Assembly: GCA_947502305.1 (NCBI GenBank)
Contig: CANMZA010000001.1
Location: forward strand, 806,001-870,000
DNA from: an uncultured Erythrobacter sp.
GTDB lineage: Bacteria; Pseudomonadota; Alphaproteobacteria; Sphingomonadales; Sphingomonadaceae
Reading direction: 5' to 3'
Length of the DNA stretch: 64,000 nt
Part shown: piece by piece, positions 17,531 through 25,366 of the stretch
How the letters are laid out: the number at the start of each line of letters is the position of its first letter
How positions within the stretch are numbered: position 1 is the stretch's first letter
Notes under the pieces: model-generated
The model's input: the letters and a program-made list of their open reading frames with translations, nothing else
Database searches by the model: none
Told to the model about the DNA's origin: nothing
Position numbers and translations under genes: made by a program

Positions 17531-18454
17531 ATGATCACAAACGCCAGTTGGACACCCGCCGCCGATAGCGGCATCACCATCAAATCGGTCAAGACCGCCG
17601 GGCTTACTTTCGAAGTCGCGGAAATGTTGCCGCAATCGGGGCCTGAACAATCGGGAGAAGGGCAGCATCTCGCTTTGTGCCTCCACGGTTTTCCAGAATT
17701 GAATTATTCTTGGCGGCATCAAATGCCGATCTTAGCGGCGAAGGGTTACCGCGTATGGGCGCCCAATCTGCGCGGATATGGCGCGACCGACCGCCCGGAT
17801 GACATGCGCGAATATGCGATGGACCGGCTGACCCAAGATGTGGCCGATTTGATTGATGCCAGCGGCGCGAAACAGGTCACTTTGTTTGCCCATGATTGGG
17901 GCGCGATTATCGCTTGGATGTTTGCGATTTTGAAACTGCGCCCGCTGACCCGGCTGATCATTATGAACGTGCCGCATCCCGGCGTCGCGCGGCGCGAAAT
18001 GCGCAAATGGCGTCAGCTTAAGAAGAGCTGGTACATCTTTTTCTTCCAAGTGCCGCGTCTGCCTGAAATGCTGCTCAGCCGGGACGAGGGGCGGGCGATT
18101 GGGCGGTTATTTGCCAAAACCTCCTCAGACCCGGCGCGGTTCGGGCCAGAGGTTCAGCGCATCTATAGCGACGCCGCCGCGCGTCCCGGTGCGACCAAAG
18201 CGATGGTCGATTATTACCGCGCTTTGTTGAAGCACAAGGACACGGTCGATCCGGGCGATCTGACGATTGATATCCCGACATTGCAGGTGTGGGGCGAGGA
18301 TGATGTGGCGCTGAACATTCACTGCACTGAGGGGAATGAGGAATGGGTGAGCCACTTTACTCTGAAACGCCTGCCGGGCGTATCGCATTGGGTGCAACAA
18401 GATGCACCAGAGGCCGTGAATGCGATTTTGGCAGAATGGCTGCCTGACGCTTGA
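17531..18454 (+). CDS. Alpha/beta hydrolase, epoxide hydrolase-like
   Basis: The 307-residue protein has HGFPELNYSWRHQ (52-64, oxyanion-hole HGFP), APNLRGYGATDRP and the nucleophile elbow FAHDWGAIIAW. The elbow carries Asp (D122) rather than Ser, as in epoxide hydrolases and haloalkane dehalogenases. The acid Asp lies in VWGEDDVAL and the histidine in GVSHWVQQDAPEAVN. No signal peptide, so probably cytoplasmic. The RGYGATDRP loop favours epoxide hydrolase over dehalogenase. It is divergent from the amidohydrolase and ends 8 bp before the convergent transporter. Confidence 0.85.
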   Translation: MITNASWTPAADSGITIKSVKTAGLTFEVAEMLPQSGPEQSGEGQHLALCLHGFPELNYSWRHQMPILAAKGYRVWAPNLRGYGATDRPDDMREYAMDRLTQDVADLIDASGAKQVTLFAHDWGAIIAWMFAILKLRPLTRLIIMNVPHPGVARREMRKWRQLKKSWYIFFFQVPRLPEMLLSRDEGRAIGRLFAKTSSDPARFGPEVQRIYSDAAARPGATKAMVDYYRALLKHKDTVDPGDLTIDIPTLQVWGEDDVALNIHCTEGNEEWVSHFTLKRLPGVSHWVQQDAPEAVNAILAEWLPDA

Positions 18455-18462
18455 GTTGCTGC

Positions 18463-20001
18463 TTAGCCAGAGATTGGCGCAGCCCGATCCGCTGGCATGC
18501 GAACGAACAGCAACACCGCAAATCCCAGCGCGAATAGCAGCGAGATCGACGCCATGCCGATCCGTTGATCGTTGAACCACAAGGTGAATTGTTCAACCAG
18601 CAAGGGCCCCATCCAGACGGTGATCGTGCCGGCAATCGCATAGAGGCCGAAAAATTCACCGCTGCGCCCTGGCGGGGCGAGCGTCACCAGCATGGCGCGG
18701 CTAGATGAAATGCTAGCCGTTACCGTTATGGCGACGACACTGATCAAGCTGAGATAGGCAAGGTCTGACCATGTTTGAAATACCAGACCATCCCATGCGG
18801 CAGAATTGGTGATCAGCCCGAAAAACATATCATCGCGCGTTATCGAAAGCTGGGCCGAGAAAGCGATGACCATCCCGATTATCTCGATAATGAGCGCGCG
18901 CTTCACGCCCACTTTATTGTCCAGCCAGCCGCCGAACAATCCGCCCAGAAAGGCAAAGGCCGACCCGAATATGGCGTAGCAAAGCATCTCCAAAAAGCCC
19001 CAGCCCAGAAACAGCGCGACGTAGACCGCGCTCAGCGCGAGCAAGGCCGCCATGCCATCGGCATACAGCATCCGGGCGACGAGGAATTTGCTGAGCTCTG
19101 GATATTTTGCGGCCTCTCTGACGGTCTTCACAACCCCGCGCGCGCCGTCTTTCACCGCCCGCGGCCAGCTTGCGCCTTTCACGCCGGGGTCGTTCGCATT
19201 TAAGAAAAACGGGATGGAAAACGCCGCGAGCCACACCGCGCAAATCGGGCCAGCGATGCGCACATGTTCAAAGCTGGCGACATCCAGCCCAAATTGCACA
19301 TCAGCAAAAGGCCAAGCCATGATGCTGGGCAGGACGAACAGCAAAACGATCGCGATAAAGATCAGGGTCGCGGCCAGATTGCCAAGGCCCAGACCCAAGC
19401 CAGAGATCATGGAGAGTTTCCTCGGCGCGCCCGCAACGCTCAGCATCGCATTATGCGTGACCTCTGAATAAGTGTAAGAAACATAGGCGGTAATCAGCAG
19501 GCCCATGATCGCCCAAATCGGGAGGCCGCCATCACCCGGCACCGCAAACCACAGCAGCGCCGAACAGATCACAATCGATCCAAGCGCGATCCCCAAGACC
19601 GGCTTTAACCGGCCGCCCCGGTCGAGCGCCGCACCCAAAAACGGCGCAGTGAGCGCGCCGATCAGGCCCGCCCATTTGGTGACAGAGGCAATTGTCGCTT
19701 GGCCTTGCGCATTGGCCGTTTCGCGCGCGGTTTGCGGATCAAGGTGATCGAGCGTTCCGCTGGCGATCAGGTTCGCACCTATAATGTCACGCGCAAAATA
19801 GGGCGCGAACACATAGATAACGATCAAGATATAATAGGGGTTGCGCGCCCATTCAAACACCGCCCAAGCAAAGCCGGTCCGGTCCAGCGCGCCGCCTTCT
19901 CCGGTAGTCGGGCGGTTTTGCGCGCCGCCTGTCTTAGAACCGGCTGTCTCGGAAGCGCCTAACTCCGAACCGTCTGCTATGGAGGGGTGATCAGCCGTCA
20001 T
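18463..20001 (-). CDS. MFS transporter, UMF1 (YxiO/Atg22-like) family
   Basis: This 512-residue protein has about twelve hydrophobic segments and an early segment GFAWAVFEWARNPYYILIV, the hallmark start of UMF1-type major facilitators. The loops between helices carry the usual basic clusters. Family members export or import unknown small molecules across the inner membrane. The N-terminus has a roughly 45-residue low-complexity soluble tail. ATG 20001 was preferred to TTG 20013; a GGGGG run lies upstream. The gene lies just downstream of phaZ on the same strand (36 bp), so read-through is possible. Confidence 0.82.
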   Translation of the reverse strand: MTADHPSIADGSELGASETAGSKTGGAQNRPTTGEGGALDRTGFAWAVFEWARNPYYILIVIYVFAPYFARDIIGANLIASGTLDHLDPQTARETANAQGQATIASVTKWAGLIGALTAPFLGAALDRGGRLKPVLGIALGSIVICSALLWFAVPGDGGLPIWAIMGLLITAYVSYTYSEVTHNAMLSVAGAPRKLSMISGLGLGLGNLAATLIFIAIVLLFVLPSIMAWPFADVQFGLDVASFEHVRIAGPICAVWLAAFSIPFFLNANDPGVKGASWPRAVKDGARGVVKTVREAAKYPELSKFLVARMLYADGMAALLALSAVYVALFLGWGFLEMLCYAIFGSAFAFLGGLFGGWLDNKVGVKRALIIEIIGMVIAFSAQLSITRDDMFFGLITNSAAWDGLVFQTWSDLAYLSLISVVAITVTASISSSRAMLVTLAPPGRSGEFFGLYAIAGTITVWMGPLLVEQFTLWFNDQRIGMASISLLFALGFAVLLFVRMPADRAAPISG

Positions 20002-20037
20002 GCTGACCAACAACCCCCATAAACGGACGCAATAGGG

Positions 20038-20886
20038 TCAAGCGGCTTCCTGCTCTTCGCCGCTGTCTCGCCCAAGAAATTCGCGCATCGCGTCGGTGCA
20101 TTCATCCTTGTGTGACAGCAGGAACAGATGCCCGCCGCCTTTCATCACCACCAATTCACTATTGGGGATCAGCATGTCCAAGAATTTGCCATTGGTCAGC
20201 GGCACAATCGCATCATCATCGCCCATCAAAATCAGCGTTTCTTGCTTCATCAAAAACGGCAAAGCAGGCGCGCTGGTCCAACCCAGCATACACATCAATT
20301 GGTACATATAACCGCGCGGGGAAGGGGGTTTCAGGCGCGACATATGCCCGCCTTTTCCTTGCGATTTGCCCAGACCCTCTCCGTAAAGCGTCTCAAAATT
20401 CTTCATCATGAATTCTGGATCGATATAGCGGCGCGGATTGGCCATTTTAGTCAGCGCTTTCGGGCTGCCCGGCATCATCAACATGCCCGCACTGGTGGCG
20501 ATCAACACCACACGGCGGACACGCGCGGCGTGCTGCATGGCGAAATGTTGCGCGATCCCGCCGCCCCAACTGATGCCCATCACATCAACATCATCAACAC
20601 CCAATTTGTCGAGCAATTGTGCCGCCGTCCAGCTGATGGTGAAGGGGTTGTAAGGCACCACCGGATCAGGCGATTCGCCCACCCCGGGCATGTCGAACAT
20701 AATGAAGGGGCGCTCTGTCAGCGTCTCTGCCAGCGGCGCCACCGCTTCTATATTTGCGCCGATCCCATTGAAAAACAAAACCGGCAAATGATCCGACTTT
20801 TCATTCAGCCGCCATGTAGCAACCCGTAGCGTCCGTCCCGCCACTTGTTCCATTGTGACGACCGCGCCGTCCATAACTTCACTCAT
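20038..20886 (-). CDS. phaZ: Alpha/beta hydrolase, probable intracellular PHA depolymerase
   Basis: The 282-residue protein has the oxyanion region FFNGIGANIEAVAPLAE, the loop DMPGVGESPDP, the lipase box GISWGGG (S106) and a late histidine in KGGGHLFLLSH. No signal peptide. The sequence resembles the intracellular medium-chain-length PHA depolymerase PhaZ of pseudomonads, and it lies directly downstream of phaC. It would hydrolyse stored polyester to hydroxyalkanoic acids. An 11-bp palindrome also present before phaC lies 81 bp upstream of the start. Another ester substrate remains possible. Confidence 0.8.
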   Translation of the reverse strand: MSEVMDGAVVTMEQVAGRTLRVATWRLNEKSDHLPVLFFNGIGANIEAVAPLAETLTERPFIMFDMPGVGESPDPVVPYNPFTISWTAAQLLDKLGVDDVDVMGISWGGGIAQHFAMQHAARVRRVVLIATSAGMLMMPGSPKALTKMANPRRYIDPEFMMKNFETLYGEGLGKSQGKGGHMSRLKPPSPRGYMYQLMCMLGWTSAPALPFLMKQETLILMGDDDAIVPLTNGKFLDMLIPNSELVVMKGGGHLFLLSHKDECTDAMREFLGRDSGEEQEAA

Positions 20887-20944
20887 GTATTTTTCCGTCC
20901 ATTAAGAGCCCATTTCCATACCGCGATCCCGCGCTGATATGGGT

Positions 20945-20985
20945 GGGAGGCACTTGTCGCAGATCCCTTGTGACAAGTGCCTCCC
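20945..20985. repeat. Perfect 14-bp inverted repeat between phaC and phaZ
   Basis: The arms GGGAGGCACTTGTC (20945-20958) and GACAAGTGCCTCCC (20972-20985) are exact reverse complements with a 13-nt loop. There is no T-run on either side, so it is not a simple intrinsic terminator. In phaC-phaZ read-through mRNA it would form a stable hairpin that could protect or process the message. It could also be a DNA operator, because it contains the 11-bp palindrome shared with the phaC upstream region. Confidence 0.7.
20967..20977. promoter_or_regulatory. Palindrome CTTGTGACAAG upstream of phaZ
   Basis: The sequence is an 11-bp palindrome around a central G. It is identical to the one before phaC and centred 86 bp upstream of the phaZ start. 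Identity and similar distance suggest a common binding site. The cognate regulator is not identified. Confidence 0.5.
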
Positions 20986-21018
20986 ATAAGCTTTGAAACT
21001 CTCTCAGGACGCGCTGTA

Positions 21019-22716
21019 TCAGACTTCTTCGATTACGTAGAGTCCGGGCGCGCTTTCTTGCGGGGGATGGGCGTCGCTGCCCAGATCCGCTGGCGCAGGC
21101 ATTTTGCTGCCGGAACGCGCTTGGATCCACTCCATCCAATACGGCCACCAGCTGCCTTTGACCTCTTCGGTCCCTTGCAGCCATTCATCGGCGGTGGCGG
21201 GCAATTTGCCCTTCTTCTTTTGGACGAAATATTTCGCCTTGGGATTGGTTGGCGGGTTCAAAATCGCCTGCATATGGCCCGACTGGCTGAGCACATAAGT
21301 GACGTTTTTCGCGCCAAATAACTGCGTGGAGCGATAGGTCGCTTTCCACGGGGTGATGTGATCGGTGACCCCGCCCAGGATAAACATATCCGATTTCACC
21401 TTCGTCAGATCGACCGTGTGATCGGCCATTTCAACGGTGCCGGGGGTGGAGAACGCCAATTCCTCATACAGGGTGAGGAAATCGCCCATCAGGCTGGCCG
21501 ACAGATTGGTCGCGTCGGAATTCCAATACAGGACATCAAAGGCCGGAGGGTCCATTCCCAGCAGGTAATTGTTGATGACATAGTTCCAGATCAAGTCGTT
21601 GGGCCTAAGCCATGCAAAGCTGCGCGCCAGATCTTCGGCCTTGATCACGCCCTTTTTCGCGGCGCGCTGCCGGGCCAGCTTCATGCCATTTTCACTGACC
21701 AGCGATCCGGCTTCGATGTCGGTTTGTTTCGGGTGCAACACGCACACCATCAGCGTGAGCGTGCCCAGAATATCGTTATTTGTTGCCGCCAATTTCGACG
21801 CCAGAACAGACGCGGTCTGACCGCCAGAACACCCTGCAGACACGTTCACTTTGTCCGACCCGGTGATTTCCGAAACTATCGCCAGCGCCTCTTCACACGA
21901 TGCGATGTAATCGGCCATGTCCCAATGACCCTGTTCCTTCGAAGGGTTGCGCCATGAAATCACGAATGTCTGCAGGCCGTTATCAACCTGCCATTTGATA
22001 ATCGATTTTTCCGGCGACAGATCGTTAATATACATCTTGTTGATCTGCGGCGGGATGGTCAGCTGCGGGATCTCATACACTTCGTCCGTTGTCGGGGCGT
22101 AATGGACCAGCTCATACATGTCCGTCCGGTGGACGACATTGCCTTTCGACGTTGCGATGTTCTCACCCAATTTGAACGGGCGTTTGTCGACTTGGCTGAC
22201 CATGCCTTTATTGTGCACGATGTCATTATAGGCGTTTTGTAAACCCTTGATCAGCGACAGACCGCCGGAATTGATCACTTGTTTTTGCGCCGTCGGATTG
22301 CCCGCCAATGTGTTGGTCGGAGCGATCCCGTCGAGGATAATGTTGGAAATGAAATTGGCGCGGTTGCGCTCCAACTCGTCCAGCTCCAATTCTTCCAGCC
22401 AATTGCGCATGCCTTTTTGCACCGCGAGGTAATATTGCGCGCCCGCTTTGAAAAACGGGTTATATTGCCACGCCGGGTCCATAAAACGTTTGTCTTTGGG
22501 GTGCGGGGCAAGATCGCTTTTGCCGGTCAAAATTTTGACCATGTCCTGACCCATGCTTTGGGCATGGCGCAAGGTCCGCGATGGGTCGGTGGCTGTCTCC
22601 CTCAACAAGACGGCGACGGCGCTCACGAAATCTTCGCGCGCGACACCAACCAGCGGGCCCAGCGCACTGGTTGATTGTGCTGCCTCGTTTTCGAGTTTTA
22701 CCGTGCTGTCAGACAT
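21019..22716 (-). CDS. phaC: Polyhydroxyalkanoate synthase, class II-like
   Basis: The protein is 565 residues from ATG 22716 (GGGAG ribosome site). It has the PhaC N-terminal domain and the catalytic alpha/beta core. The nucleophile is Cys296 in AGCSGGQ, with D452 in GGVTDHITPW and H481 in SGHMQAILNPP. The SGG box and the terminal SWWPYWMEWIQARSG segment resemble class II synthases of pseudomonads rather than class I, whose box is GYCLGG. It polymerises hydroxyacyl-CoA on granule surfaces. Chain-length preference cannot be fixed from sequence. phaZ follows after 132 bp. No phasin gene was seen nearby. The longer frame to 22884 has no ribosome site and was rejected. Confidence 0.92.
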   Translation of the reverse strand: MSDSTVKLENEAAQSTSALGPLVGVAREDFVSAVAVLLRETATDPSRTLRHAQSMGQDMVKILTGKSDLAPHPKDKRFMDPAWQYNPFFKAGAQYYLAVQKGMRNWLEELELDELERNRANFISNIILDGIAPTNTLAGNPTAQKQVINSGGLSLIKGLQNAYNDIVHNKGMVSQVDKRPFKLGENIATSKGNVVHRTDMYELVHYAPTTDEVYEIPQLTIPPQINKMYINDLSPEKSIIKWQVDNGLQTFVISWRNPSKEQGHWDMADYIASCEEALAIVSEITGSDKVNVSAGCSGGQTASVLASKLAATNNDILGTLTLMVCVLHPKQTDIEAGSLVSENGMKLARQRAAKKGVIKAEDLARSFAWLRPNDLIWNYVINNYLLGMDPPAFDVLYWNSDATNLSASLMGDFLTLYEELAFSTPGTVEMADHTVDLTKVKSDMFILGGVTDHITPWKATYRSTQLFGAKNVTYVLSQSGHMQAILNPPTNPKAKYFVQKKKGKLPATADEWLQGTEEVKGSWWPYWMEWIQARSGSKMPAPADLGSDAHPPQESAPGLYVIEEV

Positions 22717-22792
22717 CCCAATTCTCCCCAAATGCGCGTCTTCGCGCTTAATCGGCCAATGGCGCTTTTCGCACAGATGGCCTGCAATTTGT

Positions 22793-22803
22793 CTTGTGAC
22801 AAG
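22793..22803. promoter_or_regulatory. Palindrome CTTGTGACAAG upstream of phaC
   Basis: The sequence is the same 11-bp palindrome as before phaZ, here extended by one pair (TCTTGTGACAAGA). It is centred 82 bp upstream of phaC in the 250-bp spacer shared with the divergent c-di-GMP gene, so it could act on either. Binding protein unknown. Confidence 0.5.
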
Positions 22804-22966
22804 AAGAAGCGCCGACGCGCCGCCTTGTTCCCAGATGCTAGTGCAGCACCGCCGCTGTGTTCCCGCCCGATTGGTTAAACCCAATTATGCAGTTATTTAC
22901 CATTGTAACGCTAAGCCGCGCGCTGATTTTCTTTTCAATTTTCTCTCATTCGGAGACGCGGCTGCA

Positions 22967-25153
22967 ATGGCGGGCTTGCTTTCAAGGCTAAAAGGCGAAA
23001 CGGCAGGGGGTGATGCCGCGGATGCAGGGGTTCCTGTCCGCGCGTTCAACAATGCCAGCCGTGCAGCTTTGCTCAAAAGCCTTGAATCCTCCGACCTTGG
23101 CTGGTTCTGGGCAACCGATGCCGCTGGCCACATCTCCTATATCTCCCTGCCAGCGGCGCAGCGGGCCGGAAAACCGGTGGAAGAGATTATTTCAAAACCG
23201 CTGACCGACGTGTTTCAGGCGGTAGAAGACAGCGATGATCGCGGGACGCAGCGCCCGCTCAAATTCCAATTGGCCGCGCGCAATTCGATTAAGCCTGTGA
23301 CGGTTGAGATCGATATGGGTGAAGGGCGGTCATGGTGGGAAATCGCCGCCGTTCCGCAAACCGATGATGCGGGCAATTTTGCGGGCTATCACGGCATCGC
23401 CCGCGATGTGTCGGACACGTATGAGAGCACCCGTGACGCGGAAAAATTGTCGCGCTATGATTCTCTTACCGGCCTTTCCAATCGCCACCGTATGTCGCAC
23501 CAATTGGGCGCCACTCTTACGGCATTTAAAGCCTCCAAACGATCCTGCGCGATGATGCTGCTGGATCTGGACCGGTTTAAACAAGTCAACGATACGATGG
23601 GCCACCCGGCGGGGGATGAGCTGCTCAAACAGGTTGCTGGCCGGCTTCAACGGGTGCTTGGCGACGGCGTCGAGATCGGGCGCATTGGCGGCGATGAATT
23701 TCAGGTGATCATCCCGGATGAAGATGATCGCGGCGTGCTGGGCGAATTGGCGACGCGGATCATTCAAATGCTGTCGCAACCTTATTCAATCAACGGATTG
23801 CGCGCAGTGATCGGTTGCAGCGTCGGGGTTGCGGTTGCGCCGTTTGACGGGATTGAAGAAGAAGAATTGGTGAAAGCCGCCGACCTTGCACTCTATTCCG
23901 CCAAAGGCGGCGGGCGCGGGGCATTTCGGTTTTATTCCAGCGATCTGCGCGACAAAGCCAGCTATCGCCATCAGATCGAATCCGATCTGCGCGATGCCGT
24001 GGCACGCGACGAATTGGAAATGCATTATCAGCCGATCGTCGATGCCAAAACGCACCGGGTTGCCTGTGTTGAGGCGTTGATGCGGTGGAACCACTCCGAT
24101 CGCGGGATGATTTCGCCAGCAGACTTTATTCCGGTCGCAGAAGAGGTCGGGATCATCCGCGAACTGGGCGAATGGGCGCTGCATTCCGTGTGCGAGACGA
24201 TCCAAGAATGGCCCGGCGATATTCGCGCGGCGGTCAATGTGTCGGCGGTGCAATTCGCCTCTGATGAATTTGTCGATATCGTGAAACGCACGCTCAAAAC
24301 CACAGGGATCGAACCAGAGCGGATTGAGCTGGAGATCACTGAGAGTGTTTTCGTCGGCGATATGGACCGCGCGCTGCGCGTGTTTCATGAGCTGAAAGGG
24401 CTGGGCGTCCGCCTGTCGCTCGATGATTTTGGCACTGGCTATTCCTCGCTCGCTTATTTGCGCGATGCGCCGTTTGACAAGATTAAGATCGACCAAAGTT
24501 TCGTGCGCGGCTGCACCGCAGAGGATAATCGCAATGACGCGATTATCGCTGCCGTCGTCAGTCTCGCCACTGCATTGGGCATGGAAACCGTGGCCGAAGG
24601 GGTCGAATCCAAGGATGAGATGCGCGCGGTCACCGAAGAAGGCGCGACCCATTTGCAAGGCATGCTGTTTTCGCGCGCAATACCGGGCGCGGAAATCATG
24701 GAGCGGCTGGAATCAGGCGAGTTTGAATTCGTGCCGCGCGGGCCGGAAAAATACCGCGCCGAACGCCGCACAGAATTCCGCAAGATCGGCCTGATCCACG
24801 GCAATGATCGTTACAATGTGTTCCTGCGCAACCTGTCCAAAACCGGCGCAAAGATCGAAGGGTTGCTGGACGTGCCAGTCGGCACGGATGTGGTTGTTGA
24901 TTTGGGCGGCGGACAATTGGCGGTTGCCTGTGTGCGTCGATCAGAAGGGTTCAGCCAAGGGGTGGAATTTGAAACCGCTCTAATCAGTGACGGGGCCGAT
25001 GGTCTGTGCACACGCCACCGCGTATCGCCATATCAAATAGAAGCCGCCGGGCGGCCCCTGCGCGCGCTTAATGACGAAGCGGTTGCCGCCGTCACTAGCG
25101 GGATGCATTCCAACACCAAATCCTTTGTCGAGGTTGAAATCTCCAAATTCTAA
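22967..25153 (+). CDS. PAS-GGDEF-EAL-PilZ c-di-GMP signalling protein
   Basis: This 728-residue cytoplasmic protein has an N-terminal PAS-like sensor (about 40-155), a diguanylate cyclase domain with intact GGDEF at 241-245, and a phosphodiesterase domain with EAL at 369-371. The EAL domain keeps N424, E456, the pair D486-D487 in DDFGTGYSSL and E544 in AEGVE. A C-terminal PilZ domain (about 597-715) starts RAERRTEFRK and contains NLSKTG. The catalytic sets of both enzyme domains look complete, so it may make, degrade and bind c-di-GMP. ATG 22967 has GGAG upstream; the longer open frame from 22553 lies antisense to phaC and was rejected. A paralogue follows after 213 bp. Confidence 0.9.
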   Translation: MAGLLSRLKGETAGGDAADAGVPVRAFNNASRAALLKSLESSDLGWFWATDAAGHISYISLPAAQRAGKPVEEIISKPLTDVFQAVEDSDDRGTQRPLKFQLAARNSIKPVTVEIDMGEGRSWWEIAAVPQTDDAGNFAGYHGIARDVSDTYESTRDAEKLSRYDSLTGLSNRHRMSHQLGATLTAFKASKRSCAMMLLDLDRFKQVNDTMGHPAGDELLKQVAGRLQRVLGDGVEIGRIGGDEFQVIIPDEDDRGVLGELATRIIQMLSQPYSINGLRAVIGCSVGVAVAPFDGIEEEELVKAADLALYSAKGGGRGAFRFYSSDLRDKASYRHQIESDLRDAVARDELEMHYQPIVDAKTHRVACVEALMRWNHSDRGMISPADFIPVAEEVGIIRELGEWALHSVCETIQEWPGDIRAAVNVSAVQFASDEFVDIVKRTLKTTGIEPERIELEITESVFVGDMDRALRVFHELKGLGVRLSLDDFGTGYSSLAYLRDAPFDKIKIDQSFVRGCTAEDNRNDAIIAAVVSLATALGMETVAEGVESKDEMRAVTEEGATHLQGMLFSRAIPGAEIMERLESGEFEFVPRGPEKYRAERRTEFRKIGLIHGNDRYNVFLRNLSKTGAKIEGLLDVPVGTDVVVDLGGGQLAVACVRRSEGFSQGVEFETALISDGADGLCTRHRVSPYQIEAAGRPLRALNDEAVAAVTSGMHSNTKSFVEVEISKF

Positions 25154-25366
25154 GCGCCGCGCCTGAATGGGCGCGCGCATCAGGGTTTTTCCCGAGGAAA
25201 TATGGCGTCACCGTCAGGATTTTTTACACATTAACCCGCGGTCTTAGCCAAAAAATAACCAACCGGATTTACGGATAGTGAAGGACGCGAAGTGCGCGTC
25301 CCTGGATTTGCGGCATTTTTCGGCGTTTTCACGCCCCGGCAATGCCATTGTTAGAGGAAGTTGCGA

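Noticed and set aside
22553..22966. N-terminal extension of the first GGDEF/EAL gene
   Set aside because: It is antisense to phaC and its leader, has no ribosome site, and the conserved PAS-like start with GGAG lies at 22967.
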